Shown here: positions 24,914-34,900 of the stretch, piece after piece
How positions within the stretch are numbered: the stretch's first letter is position 1
Layout of the letters: every line of letters starts with the position of its first letter
Made by a program: the position numbers and the translations under genes
Assembly (NCBI GenBank): GCA_030448265.1
Contig: JAUJNG010000001.1
Location: 28,490-92,489 of the forward strand
Length of the DNA stretch: 64,000 bases
Origin: Abditibacterium sp.
Lineage (GTDB): Bacteria > Armatimonadota > Abditibacteriia > Abditibacteriales > Abditibacteriaceae
Direction: 5' to 3'
The notes under the pieces: model-generated
The model's database searches: none
What the model saw: the letters and a program-made list of their open reading frames with translations, nothing else
What the model was told of the DNA's origin: nothing

Positions 24914-25963
24914 TCAGAAGCGAGGACGTGGGCCTGGAACAAGTCCCGATCCAGCGAGTTCGGTGAACCGTTTGCTGGCGTAGGAAAGTAGCGCCCTTTT
25001 TTTGGTCGAGAGATAAGCACGCATGGTCTCCTGTGCCGTTACCTGGCGGGCGCCGTCGTCGGGGCACGCCTCGAGCAACCCGTTCATTTCCTTTACAAAT
25101 GCCAGGGCTTCCCCCGGCTGCATTTCCAACACCATCTCCGCGCCGACGCGAAAGGTTTCCTCGGTGTGGGCGAGCAGCACCCACGCTTTATCTGAGGTAA
25201 TCATCATGCGCTCGTTCTGGACGTGGCGGTCGCGGGCGTCGATGGCGCGCGTGGTGTGACCGAGGGTTGTGGTGAAGTCGTGCATCACCGTGTAGGCGCG
25301 ACTGCCCTCGGCGATCATCTTGTCGAGGTCTCTATCCAACTGCCGCAACAGGGCAGGGTCGGGTTCGTCCTGCCGCATCTGGCGCTTGTATTCGGCGCGG
25401 TTTTCCTTCATTTGTTTCAACAAAGCGCGACTCGCCCCGCCGCCATACTCCGCGACGATCTCGTTCATCCGCATCTTGAGAAACGCGATCGACTCTTCCA
25501 GCGACATCAGCGATTCCGAGGACAGCATCCGCTCGAAGTCGGCACGGAGTTCGAGTTTGAGGTGCTTGGAAAACTCGCCGCTCTTGGTTTGCGGCAAGTC
25601 CCATCCGGTCGGCGTCGCTCCGCCGTGCTGATGACAGCCTCGGTTCGGGAGCGAGGTCAGGCGGCGGCAGTGACGGTCACGCCCGCAAATGGGACAGTTC
25701 CAAAGTGCGTGTTCCGCCTCCTTGAACTTGTGGGGTGTGAGCGTTTCAGGATCACGGCAGTCGGGATTCGAGCAGCGACGACGGCGGCGCCAGCAGTAGA
25801 CGTTGCCGTTGTCGTCGGGCGTTTGGGAAATGGCATCGAGCCGCTCCCGTTCCGCAGGGGTGTCGGGGAATGACTCGAAGGCGAGCGCCTGGCCGCGCGA
25901 TGAGGCGGCGGCGGCCTTTTGACCTCCACTGTGCTTCGATTCAGGAACAATCTTTGATTCCAT
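24914..25963 (-). CDS. Phage-like zinc-cluster / HGG protein
   Basis: 349 aa. N-terminal third is cysteine-rich: CSNPDC, CPICGRDRHC and then GCHQHGGATPTGW, followed by TKSGEFSKHL. The C/HGG(A/K)TP...tG.yS(K) pattern occurs in phage packaging-associated or small-terminase-like proteins. The rest is helical with a long charged coiled-coil-like stretch (FLKMRMNEIVAEY to RDLDKMIAEG). Start ATG at 25963 has GGAG upstream; TTG 25978 would add five residues. Function unknown. Confidence 0.55.
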   Translation of the reverse strand: MESKIVPESKHSGGQKAAAASSRGQALAFESFPDTPAERERLDAISQTPDDNGNVYCWRRRRRCSNPDCRDPETLTPHKFKEAEHALWNCPICGRDRHCRRLTSLPNRGCHQHGGATPTGWDLPQTKSGEFSKHLKLELRADFERMLSSESLMSLEESIAFLKMRMNEIVAEYGGGASRALLKQMKENRAEYKRQMRQDEPDPALLRQLDRDLDKMIAEGSRAYTVMHDFTTTLGHTTRAIDARDRHVQNERMMITSDKAWVLLAHTEETFRVGAEMVLEMQPGEALAFVKEMNGLLEACPDDGARQVTAQETMRAYLSTKKRALLSYASKRFTELAGSGLVPGPRPRF

Positions 25964-26403
25964 TGGGCTTGACTCCAAGAGGGTTATCTGACTCTATGAG
26001 GGTTGTGGTGTAGTCTGCCATCCGATGGGCCGGAAGAGTAGACCCTTTGAGTTGACAATGGCTGAGAAATTTGGTGCGGAGCGAGATGTAAAGGGCCAAA
26101 CTTCATGCACCGAGATTATGATTAAGCGGCATGAGCGAACCAGTTCTTGCGGTCGGGGGCACCTTGGAAGTGCGACTCAAAGAAAGCGGGCGGCAATATC
26201 GCCGTCTACCTCTCCCTTGTTATCCGGTGTTATCCGGCGCGTCTGACGGACAAAGCTTATTGGGCAATCCACGATCGACATAGAACCATCGGTTGAGAAC
26301 CCGCGCATCGCACGGGTGCTGCGAAAACCAGAGCAGGCCCTATGATATTCAAGAGGTTTTTAAAGGCAGTTTGACAGTAGCGCATCTCACTCTTCGCGTG
26401 CAT
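25964..26403. other. Non-coding stretch upstream of the small-RNA locus
   Basis: No gene supported. The only structure noted is a tandem TTATCCGG pair near 26219-26236. Could hold regulatory or origin sequences. Confidence 0.3.
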
Positions 26404-26432
26404 TTGACATGATTGTCATGCTGCTGTAGAAT
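26404..26432 (+). promoter_or_regulatory. Near-consensus sigma-70 promoter
   Basis: TTGACA (26404-26409), 17-bp spacer, TAGAAT (26427-26432). The -35 hexamer is consensus, the -10 matches five of six, the spacing is ideal. An overlapping TGACA/TGTCA inverted pair (26405-26417) could be an operator. There is no open reading frame of note directly downstream. Confidence 0.7.
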
Positions 26433-26438
26433 TGTCTT

Positions 26439-26530
26439 ATCGGTCGAGAGGTCGTGTAGTGCGTTGAATGGGGGCGACGATCCCCATCAACGAAAAAAGA
26501 CTCCGTGCTGGTAACACAGAGTCTTTTGGG
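26439..26530 (+). ncRNA. Candidate structured small RNA (about 90 nt)
   Basis: Transcript inferred from the promoter at 26404 and the terminator ending about 26527. Stem 1: CGTTG (26462-26466) with CAACG (26488-26492) and ATGGGG (26468-26473) with CCCCAT (26482-26487), one bulged A, 8-nt loop GCGACGAT. Stem 2 is the terminator hairpin. Size and shape fit a plasmid-type antisense control RNA or a defence-associated RNA. No family recognised. Confidence 0.55.
26495..26527 (+). terminator. Terminator of the candidate small RNA
   Basis: AAAAGACTC (26495-26503) with GAGTCTTTT (26519-26527), and GTG with CAC inside, 7-nt loop. The 3' arm ends in TTTT. The A-rich 5' arm also makes it workable in the other direction. 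Confidence 0.7.
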
Positions 26531-26720
26531 CCAGCACACACGCTACTGAAAGCTATGCGGCGGACGAACTTCAACTCTCCAGTCTCTCTGTCATAGTCCT
26601 TTCAGTCAAGGTAGGGCGCTTGCTGCCTAAGGAGCAGCGAAAAAAGGCGTCGTCTCAGAGCCGAATTTGCACCCCCGCTTTCCCTCGTCGGGGAAGGTGG
26701 GGGGGGCACCTTTTCAGCTT

Positions 26721-27800
26721 ATGGGCTACGAAATTGATTTTCTACCCGTCGGACAGGGCGAAAAAAGCGGCGACGCCATTGCCATCCGATATGGGAACCT
26801 CTCCGGTTCCCGCGCCGAACAGACTGTCATCGTCATCGATGGCGGCACGCTTGACTCCGGCGAACGCCTGGTCAAGCACGTCCAAGAGCACTACGGCACA
26901 GACGTGGTAAATTTGCAGGTCTCCACCCATCCCGACGTTGACCACGTGAGTGGTTCGCGCGTGGTGCTGGAAAACCTCCAAGTCAAGCGTTTGTGGATGC
27001 CCCGCCCCTGGAATCACGCCGGAAAAATCCGCGAAGCCTTCGCCGACGGTCGCATCACCAACGACAGCTTGTCCAAGCGCATTCAAGAGGCGCTGGGAAC
27101 GGCCTACGAGTTAGAGGAAATGGCGATTCGTCAAGGAATTCCCATTTCCGAGCCGTTTTCCGACGGGGCAGCCAACAGCCAATTCCCAGGTTTGTGGGTG
27201 CTTGGCCCCAGCAGTGACTACTACCGCGAGTTGCTGCCGCAGTTCGACAAAACGCCGCTGGCGAAATCGCTCAGCGAAAGTTTGTTCGGGCGCGTGGCCG
27301 AGGCCGTGAAGTCCGTCGCCGAAGGTTGGAACATCGAAACGCTCGCCGAGCCGCCCGAAACGCGGCCCGAAAACAACTCGTCGGCGATTTTGCTGTTACA
27401 GGTGGATGGACGCCGTTTGCTCTTCACCGCCGACGCCGGAGTTCCCGCCCTCGAACGCGCGGCAGGTTTCGCCGAACACAACGGCGTCAACCTTCAAACT
27501 TGCGTTTTTCAGCAGATTCCGCATCATGGCAGTCGGCGCAACGTCGGCCCGTCCATTTTGAATCGCATCGTCGGGCCAATCGGCGCGGCGAGTGGTTCCA
27601 AAACGGTTTTTGTTTCGGCTTCGGCGGGTGGAGCGCCCAAACACCCCGCCCGCAAGGTCACCAACGCTTACCTGAGGCGCGGCGCCAACGTCGTGGCGAC
27701 TCAAGGTTCGGCCATCTGGCATCGTAGTTCCGACGCGCCCGCGCGCTGGGGTTATGGGCCGGCCACGCCCGTGCCGTTTTACCCCGAGGTGGACGAATGA
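26721..27800 (+). CDS. Metallo-beta-lactamase-fold hydrolase, restriction operon
   Basis: 359-aa MBL-fold protein: IDFLPVGQGEKSGDAIAIR (first strands), VIDGG, STHPDVDHVSG (HxDxDH metal motif, same subclass as the protein at 16076), LLFTADAG, QIPHHGSRRN, and VVATQGSAIWHR. ComEC-like in core. Start ATG at 26721; the frame is open from 26667. The stop overlaps the next ATG by four bases and it is the first of seven coupled genes that end in hsdR and a peptidase. Likely nuclease or phosphoesterase; not a usual restriction component. Confidence 0.78.
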   Translation: MGYEIDFLPVGQGEKSGDAIAIRYGNLSGSRAEQTVIVIDGGTLDSGERLVKHVQEHYGTDVVNLQVSTHPDVDHVSGSRVVLENLQVKRLWMPRPWNHAGKIREAFADGRITNDSLSKRIQEALGTAYELEEMAIRQGIPISEPFSDGAANSQFPGLWVLGPSSDYYRELLPQFDKTPLAKSLSESLFGRVAEAVKSVAEGWNIETLAEPPETRPENNSSAILLLQVDGRRLLFTADAGVPALERAAGFAEHNGVNLQTCVFQQIPHHGSRRNVGPSILNRIVGPIGAASGSKTVFVSASAGGAPKHPARKVTNAYLRRGANVVATQGSAIWHRSSDAPARWGYGPATPVPFYPEVDE

Positions 27801-28588
27801 GCGCGCCCTCTGCCGCTCCTTCTCCGTCCTCATCCGCGTCGCCTGGCTTCGGCTGGGCGACGCGGTTTTTGGGCGACGAGTATGTTTGGAAAGCGCGCAA
27901 AGCGCCGGTTCTCCTCGTCGCGCTGCCACTCTTTTTCGCGGCGGGGGCCTGGGTTGGAACCGCGCACTTACTGGCGATGATTCCGGCGGGCATCGGCTGT
28001 TTTTTGCTCGGAGTTTGCGGCCACATCGGACGCATCCAGGGAAAAAGCCGCGAGGAAGCACTCTGGGCCGGTTGGGGCGGCAAGCCGACGACTCGGATGC
28101 TGCGCCACCGCGACACGCCGTTCAGCACGCAAAAACTCGCGCTGCTTCATGCCAAACTGGAAGCGGCAACCGGCGTGAAAGCGCCTTCGCCGCGCGCAGA
28201 GAACACAAAACCCGACGAAGCCGACAGAATTTATGAGGGCTACGCCACCTACCTGCGAAACGCGACGCGCGAGAGCGCGAAGTTTCCCCGCGTGCGCGAA
28301 GAACTCGTTAACTACGGTTTCGCGCGCAACGTGTGGGGGCTTCAACCGCTCGGACTCGCCGTTGCCCTTGTCGCTCTGGTTGCAACCGGTGCGCGAGGAT
28401 GGTGGTTGTGGAAGGATGGCGCTTCCCAGGGAATGACGACCCCTATTGTTCTGGCCATTTTCAACGCCGCAATTCTGCTTTTCTGGCTGTTTTTGGCGCG
28501 CGAAAATTGGGTCAGGCAAATCGCCGAGGCCTACGCCGCGCGTTTGCTCGAAGCGGCAGATATCCTCTTTCCCAACTCCCAACCATGA
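27797..28588 (+). CDS. Membrane protein with four predicted helices, MBL partner
   Basis: 263 aa. Two hydrophobic helices near residues 37-74 (PVLLVALPLFFAAGAWVG; LLAMIPAGIGCFLLGVCGHI), a soluble region of about 110 residues containing conserved-looking RIYEGYATYLRNAT, then two helices (LGLAVALVALVATGA; IVLAIFNAAILLFWLFLA) and a short amphipathic tail. Same arrangement as the protein at 12795. ATGA overlaps on both sides bind it to the MBL gene and to the half-HsdS gene. No family recognised. Confidence 0.72.
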   Translation: MSAPSAAPSPSSSASPGFGWATRFLGDEYVWKARKAPVLLVALPLFFAAGAWVGTAHLLAMIPAGIGCFLLGVCGHIGRIQGKSREEALWAGWGGKPTTRMLRHRDTPFSTQKLALLHAKLEAATGVKAPSPRAENTKPDEADRIYEGYATYLRNATRESAKFPRVREELVNYGFARNVWGLQPLGLAVALVALVATGARGWWLWKDGASQGMTTPIVLAIFNAAILLFWLFLARENWVRQIAEAYAARLLEAADILFPNSQP

Positions 28589-29175
28589 AAAAAGCGTTGA
28601 AAGACCTCGCCCACATCACGTCCGGCCTGCATTTTCGCGGCAAGGTCGAAAGCGATACGGCGGGCAACGTCGCTCTGATTCAAATCAAAGATTTGGACGA
28701 AGATTTCGTGCTTCACCCCGAGGCTTTGGAGCGCGTCCACCTCGAAAAACCGGAGCCGTATCTCGTGCGGCAGGGCGATGTGCTCTTCGTGGCGCGCGGC
28801 TCGCGGCTCGGCGCGGCGGAAATCAAAGAACCGCTCGAAAATACCGTCGCAACCGGTTCTTTTTTCCTGCTGCGGCCCCGCGATGCCGTGCTGCCCGCGT
28901 TTTTGGCCTGGTCGTTCAACGCGCCTCACGTTCAAAACGAATTGCGCCGCGCCGGACAGGGCACCGGCCTCCTGCTGGTGCGGCGCGCCGATCTGGAACC
29001 CCTGGTGCTCGATGTGCCGCCGCTCGACACGCAGCGCGCCATCGTTGCCCTCGACGAGTGCGCGCGCCGCGAGCGCCGCTTGCTCGGCGAACTGGGCCGC
29101 AAACGGGCGCTGCTGGTCGAAGCGGTCGCCTCGCGCGCGGTTCAACATCACTCCACAAAGAAAAACACCTCATGA
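28585..29175 (+). CDS. Half-size HsdS-like specificity protein (single TRD)
   Basis: 196 aa. One target-recognition-like domain (LAHITSGLHFRGKVES, YLVRQGDVLFVARGSRLGAA, GTGLLLVRRADLEPLVLDVP, PPLDTQRAIVALDECARRE) followed by one conserved helix. Normal HsdS has two TRDs; this is half. Overlaps the MBL partner and hsdM by ATGA. It could be a half-subunit that dimerises, giving a palindromic target, alongside the full HsdS at 30704. Confidence 0.78.
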   Translation: MKKALKDLAHITSGLHFRGKVESDTAGNVALIQIKDLDEDFVLHPEALERVHLEKPEPYLVRQGDVLFVARGSRLGAAEIKEPLENTVATGSFFLLRPRDAVLPAFLAWSFNAPHVQNELRRAGQGTGLLLVRRADLEPLVLDVPPLDTQRAIVALDECARRERRLLGELGRKRALLVEAVASRAVQHHSTKKNTS

Positions 29176-30707
29176 CTCAACAAATGACTATTCCCATTTC
29201 GCAGGAAATCTCGCAAGGCGAAATCAATAACATCGTGTGGAAAGCCTGCGACACCTTTCGCGGTGCGGTTGACCCCTCGGAATACAAAAACTACATCTTG
29301 ACGATGCTTTTTGTCAAGTATTTGTCCGACCTCTGGAAAGACAAAAAACGCGAATACACGGCGCGCTACGACGGCGATGCCGAGCGCGTGCAGCGCGCTT
29401 TGGGCCGCGAACGCTTCGTGATGCCCGATGGCGCGACTTTCGACGCGCTTTACGAACAGCGTCAGGCCGACAACCTGGGCGAACTCATCAACGAGGCGCT
29501 CGAAGCCATCGAGGACGCCAACAAAGCCAAGCTGGAAAACGTGTTTCGCAACATTGATTTCAACTCGACGCCCGCGCTGGGCGAAACCCGCGAGCGCAAC
29601 CGGCGCCTGCGACAACTGCTGGACGATTTCAATTCGCCGCGCCTCGATCTCACGCCCTCGCACCACGCCAAACGCGACGTGATCGGCAACGTGTATATGT
29701 ATCTCATCGAGAAGTTCGCAGCGGGCGCGGGCAAAAAAGCGGGCGAATTCTACACGCCCCAGGAAGTCTCGCTGCTGCTGGCCCGTCTGGTCGAGCCGCA
29801 GCCTGGCGACCGCATTTGCGATCCGGCGTGCGGCTCCGGTTCGCTCCTCATTGAAGTCGCGCACCAGGCGAAAAATCCCGACGGCACGCCTTCGCGCAAC
29901 TTCTCGCTGTTCGGGCAGGAATCGAACGGCTCGACGTGGGCGCTGTGCCGCATGAATATGTTTTTGCACGAGATGGACGCCGCCCGCATCGAGTGGTGCG
30001 ACACCCTCAACAGCCCCAAACTCATCGAAGATGACCGGCTGATGAAGTTCGACGTGGTGGTGGCGAATCCGCCGTTTTCGCTCGACAAATGGGGCGCCGA
30101 AAGCGCGAGTCACGACCGGTTCGGGCGTTTCTGGCGCGGCATTCCGCCCAAAAGCAAGGCCGATTACGCGTTTATTTCGCACATGGTCGAAACGGCGGTC
30201 GGGGGCGCGCGCGTTGGCGTCGTGGTGCCGCATGGCGTGCTGTTTCGCGGCGGGAGCGAAGGCGCGATTCGGCGCCGCATGATCGAAGAAAACGTGCTGC
30301 ACGCCGTGATCGGCTTGCCGGTGAACCTGTTTTTCGGAACCGGCATTCCCGCCGCGCTGCTCCTCTTCAAAAAGGAGCGCGACACGCGGGACGTGCTGTT
30401 TATCGACGCTTCGCGCGATTTCCGCGACGACAAGCGCCAGAACCGTTTGCGCGGGGAAGACATCGAGAAAATCTTCGCGGCCTACAAAGCCTACGCGGGC
30501 ATCGAAAAATACGCCCACCGCGCCACGCCCGCCGAGTTGGAAGAGAACGAATACAACCTCAACATCGCCCGTTATGTGGACACCTCGGAGGAAGAAGCCG
30601 CCATCGACATTCCCGCGCTGCAACGCGAAATCGAAGACCTCGAAACCCAACTTATCGCCACCCGCGCTCAGATGGATGCTTGTTTGAAGGAGTTGGGGTT
30701 GAGATGA
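29172..30707 (+). CDS. hsdM: Type I restriction-modification methyltransferase HsdM
   Basis: 511 aa N6-adenine methyltransferase. N-terminal HsdM_N helical domain (ISQGEINNIVWKACDTFRGA), the SAM motif DPACGSGSLL, KAGEFYTPQEV, and catalytic NPPF in VVANPPFSLDKWG. C-terminal segment VGVVVPHGVLFRGGSEG and GLPVNLFFGTGIPAALLLFKK are diagnostic of HsdM. ATGA overlaps at both ends. Makes the modification complex with HsdS. Confidence 0.95.
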   Translation: MTQQMTIPISQEISQGEINNIVWKACDTFRGAVDPSEYKNYILTMLFVKYLSDLWKDKKREYTARYDGDAERVQRALGRERFVMPDGATFDALYEQRQADNLGELINEALEAIEDANKAKLENVFRNIDFNSTPALGETRERNRRLRQLLDDFNSPRLDLTPSHHAKRDVIGNVYMYLIEKFAAGAGKKAGEFYTPQEVSLLLARLVEPQPGDRICDPACGSGSLLIEVAHQAKNPDGTPSRNFSLFGQESNGSTWALCRMNMFLHEMDAARIEWCDTLNSPKLIEDDRLMKFDVVVANPPFSLDKWGAESASHDRFGRFWRGIPPKSKADYAFISHMVETAVGGARVGVVVPHGVLFRGGSEGAIRRRMIEENVLHAVIGLPVNLFFGTGIPAALLLFKKERDTRDVLFIDASRDFRDDKRQNRLRGEDIEKIFAAYKAYAGIEKYAHRATPAELEENEYNLNIARYVDTSEEEAAIDIPALQREIEDLETQLIATRAQMDACLKELGLR

Positions 30708-31918
30708 AACTGCCCGAAAATTGGAAGATGGCGCGCTTAGGCGAAGTGTGCAAAATCGCCAGTGGAGCAACACCGAAAACAACTGACGCCAAGTTTTGGA
30801 ATGGCGATATCGTTTGGGTTACGCCAACAGACCTTGGCCAACTCGAAAGCAGCCGCATTTGTCATTCCGCCCGTAGCATCACGGAAGCGGGTTTGAAAAG
30901 CTGCGGGGCTGAGATGGTTCCTGTTGGCTCGGTTGTCATGTCGAGCCGCGCTCCCATCGGTCACTTGGCGATTGCCAAAGTTAGTCTCTGCACAAACCAG
31001 GGATGCAAAAGTTTTGTTCCTGGGCCACAAGTCAATTCTGTTTATCTTTACTTCATGTTGAGAACCTCCGTGCCAGCCATTCGCGCTTTAGGTTGCGGCG
31101 GAACTTTCGTAGAAATCTCAAAAACCGAACTGGCTAAGTTTGAAATCAGAGTTCCCCCGCTTCCCGAACAAATCGAAATCGCGCGGATTTTGTCGCTGTG
31201 GGACAACGCCATCCGCGACACGACGCAACTCATCGCCGCCAAGACGCGCCTCAAACGCGCGCTGATGCAACAACTGCTGACGGGCAAACGGCGGTTTCAG
31301 GAGTTTGAATCGAGCCGGTTCGTGCAAAAAACCATCGGCGACGTTCTCGCGCCCACGCTGCGGCCCGTCGAGTGGGGCGAGGGCGAGATTTACAATCTGG
31401 CGAGCATTCGCCGCAATTCGGGCGGCTTGTTCTGGCGCGAAGCGTTGCGCGGCGACCAAATCAAAGTCAAAAAGCTGCACACGATCCGCGAAGGCGATTT
31501 TCTTATCTCGCACATTCAAGCGGCGTATGGCGCGATGGGCTGCGTCCCAGGGGAGTTCGACGGCGGGCACATCTCGGATATGTATTCGATCCTGACGCCC
31601 AAAACGCCCGATGCGCTCGACGTGCGCTTCGTGGATTACCTTTCGCAAATGCCCCAGATGCGCTATCAGATTTTGCAGTCGTCCAACGGCTTTTTCGCCG
31701 AACGTTTGCGGCTCAACTTCGACCCGCGCGAGTTTTTGAAACAACCAATCACGCTGCCAGAAAATTTAGATGAGCAGCGCCGAATCTGCGACGTTCTCGA
31801 CGCCGCGACGCGCGAAATCCAACTGCTGCAAAACCAACTCGCCGCTTTGAAAGAGCAAAAATGGGGCTTGATGCAAAAGCTGCTTTCCGGCGAAGTGCGC
31901 GTGGAGGTGCCTTCCTGA
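30704..31918 (+). CDS. hsdS: Type I specificity subunit HsdS
   Basis: 404 aa, two TRD units: first (MKLPENWKMARLGEVCKIAS, ISKTELAKFEIRVPPLPEQI) and second (TIGDVLAPTLRPVEW, FLKQPITLPENLDEQRRI), each followed by the conserved spacer helix (LKRALMQQLLTGKRRF; KWGLMQKLLSGEVRV). The two repeated helix ends set the gap in the bipartite target. Overlaps hsdM (ATGA) and hsdR (TGATG). Confidence 0.93.
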   Translation: MKLPENWKMARLGEVCKIASGATPKTTDAKFWNGDIVWVTPTDLGQLESSRICHSARSITEAGLKSCGAEMVPVGSVVMSSRAPIGHLAIAKVSLCTNQGCKSFVPGPQVNSVYLYFMLRTSVPAIRALGCGGTFVEISKTELAKFEIRVPPLPEQIEIARILSLWDNAIRDTTQLIAAKTRLKRALMQQLLTGKRRFQEFESSRFVQKTIGDVLAPTLRPVEWGEGEIYNLASIRRNSGGLFWREALRGDQIKVKKLHTIREGDFLISHIQAAYGAMGCVPGEFDGGHISDMYSILTPKTPDALDVRFVDYLSQMPQMRYQILQSSNGFFAERLRLNFDPREFLKQPITLPENLDEQRRICDVLDAATREIQLLQNQLAALKEQKWGLMQKLLSGEVRVEVPS

Positions 31919-34900
31919 TGTTCGATGCCATTCCCGATCACGCGCCCGCCGACCGCGAGGACGACATCTCGCAACTGCCCGCGCTTCACCTGTTGCAGTC
32001 GCTCGGCTACACCTACCTTTCGCCGTCGCAGGCGCTCGGCTTGCGCGGTGGGCGACGCGCCAACCCGTTTCTCGACGGCGTTCTCGACGCGCAACTGCGT
32101 CGCCTCAACACCATCCGCTTCAAGGGCCGCGAGTGGCAGTTTTCCGAAGCCAACATCCAAAGCGCGATTCTGGCGCTCAAAAACCTGCCCTTCGATGGTT
32201 TGGTGCGAACCAACGCGCAACTCACCGATCTGATTTTGCTGGGCAAAAGTTTCCCGCAGACCATCGAAGGCGACACCAAAAGTTTTTCGGTGCGCTACGT
32301 GGACTGGAATCCCGCGACGTGGCTCGAAAACAACGTCTTTCACGTCGTCGAGGAGTTTGAAGTGGAGCGCACCGGCTCGAAGGAAACGCGCCGTCCCGAT
32401 TTGGTGCTGTTTGTCAACGGCATTCCCTTCGCCGTCATCGAGTGCAAGCGCCCCAGCCTCAAAGACCCGCTCGGCGAAGCGATCTCGCAAAACATCCGCA
32501 ATCAGCGCGATGAGAACATCCCGCGCCTGTTTTTTAGCGTGCAACTGGTGATGGCCCTCGCCAAAAACGAGGCGAGTTATGCCACCGTCGGCACCGGAGC
32601 CAAGTTCTGGTCGCAGTGGAAAGAGGATGTGGACGCGGCCTTGACGCCGCTCATGAAGGTTCCACTTCCCACCGCCGCCAAAACTGAAATGATGGCGCTC
32701 CGCACCTCCAAACAGCGCGCTTTGTTCGATGAACTGGAAAAAGGCCGCGCCATTACCGCTCAGGATCGGGCTTTGTATTCCCTGGCCCGCCCCGAACGGC
32801 TGCTGGAACTGGCGCGCGAGTTCATCCTGCTCGATGCCGGTGAAAAGAAGATCGCGCGCTATCAGCAATATTTTTGCGTCAAAAAAATCATGGAGCGCAT
32901 CCGGCGCCGCGACGAGGACGGACGGCGGCGCGGCGGCGTGGTGTGGCACACTCAGGGCAGCGGCAAAAGCCTGACGATGGTGCTTTTGGCCAAAGCGATT
33001 GCGCTCGAACCCGACCTGCGCGACGCCAAAATCGTGCTCGTGACCGACCGCGTGGATTTGGACGACCAAATCTACGGCACCTTCCAAAACTGCGACACCG
33101 AGCCGGTGCGTGCACTTTCGGGCAAGGAGTTGGCGGGCGCGCTTCAAGACCCCGAAATTCGCGTCATTACCGCCGTCATCAACAAGTTCGAAACCGCCGC
33201 CGCCAAACTGCGCGTGTGCATGGAAAGTCCCAACATCTTCGTTTTGGTGGACGAAAGCCATCGGGGACAATACGGCCCCTTGCATGGCCGCATGCGCCAG
33301 GCGCTTCCCAACGCCTGCTTCATCGGCTTCACCGGCACGCCCGTCAAAAACCGCGACCGCGACACGGTGGACACTTTTGGCGGCCTCATCGACTCTTACC
33401 CGATTCGCCAGGCGGTCGAAGATAAAGCCGTCGTGCCCCTGCTTTACGAAGGCCGCGACATCGAACAAAACGTTGACCGCGCCAAAGTGGATCGCTCGTT
33501 CGACCTTATCACCGAGCGGTTGTCCCTCAAGCAAAAAGCCGATCTCAAAAAGAAGTTTTCCACCACCGACCAGCTCAATCAGGCCGAGCAGAAAATCCGC
33601 GAAGTCGCGCTCGACATCTCGCTGCACTGGCGCGGTAGCTGGCAGGGTTTGCCCCAGGGCTACAAAGCGCAACTGGTCGCGCCGTCCAAGCGGGCGGCTC
33701 TGCTTTACAAAAAGTATCTGGACGAGTGGGGCATGGTTTCATCAGAAGTGCTGATTTCCGGCCCCGACGAGCGCGAGGGCTACGACGAAACCGACACCGA
33801 CGAGGAAGATTTGCCAGCCATCGTCGCGTTCTGGCGCAAAATGATGGCGCGCTACGGCAGCGAGGAGGCTTACAACAAAAATCTCATCAACGCCTTCAAG
33901 TCCGGCGAGACACCGGAAATTATCATCGTGGTGGACAAGCTGCTCACCGGCTTCGATGCGCCGCGCAACACGGTTTTGTATTTGACACGCCAACTCAAAG
34001 ACCACACGCTGTTGCAGGCCATCGCGCGCGTCAACCGGCTCTACGAAGGCAAAGAGTTCGGTTTCATCGTTGACTATCGCGGCGTTTTGCAAAACCTGTC
34101 GCGCGCTTTCGACCTTTACGGCCAGTTGGAAGGCTACGAAGCGGGCGACATCGAAGGCACCGTCTCCGATGTCGCCGCCGAGATCGCCAAACTGCCCCAG
34201 CATCACGCCGACTTGTGGGACGTGTTCAAAACCCTCGACAAAACCGCCGACGAAGAAGCCTTCGAGCAGTTTCTCGATGAACAGTCCAAGCGCGACCGCT
34301 TTTACGAGCGATTGACCCGTTTTGGCAAGTCGCTGGGCATCGCGCTTTCCTCGGCCCGCTTCATGAGCGAGACGCCCGAAAAGCTGATTTCCCGCTACCG
34401 CGACGACCTGCGCCGTTTCACCAGACTGCGCGCGGCGGTGCGGCGGCGCTACGCCGAAACGGTCGATTTCGGCGAATACGAGGATCGAATCCAGAAACTC
34501 ATCGACACCCACGTCGGGACGGGCGAAGTTGAAAAAGTCACCTCGCTGGTCAATATCTTCGACCGCCAGGCGTTTCAGGAAGAAGTAGACAAGCTGGCGA
34601 CGACCTCTTCCAAGGCCGACACCATCGCGCACCGGACGCAGCGCACCATTTCGGAGAAGATGGAGGAAGACCCCGCTTTTTACTCCCGTTTTTCCCAGAT
34701 GCTGGAAAGTGCGATTCGCGCGTTCCGCGACCGGCGACTGGCCGACCGCGACTACCTGGCGCAGGTGACAGAAATCGCCGATCACATTCGCAATCGCACC
34801 GGCGACGAAGTGCCCCCGCTGCTGCGCCACGAGGACGGCGCTCAGGCGTTTTATGGAATCTTGCGCGAGGCGTTGCAAAACCATCTCGAAGGCAGTGATT

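Noticed and set aside
31666-33672. 668-codon minus-strand open frame across hsdS/hsdR, and similar long ones such as 33742-34920
   Set aside because: They are antisense shadows created by GC-rich codons; the plus strand carries full HsdS and HsdR motifs.
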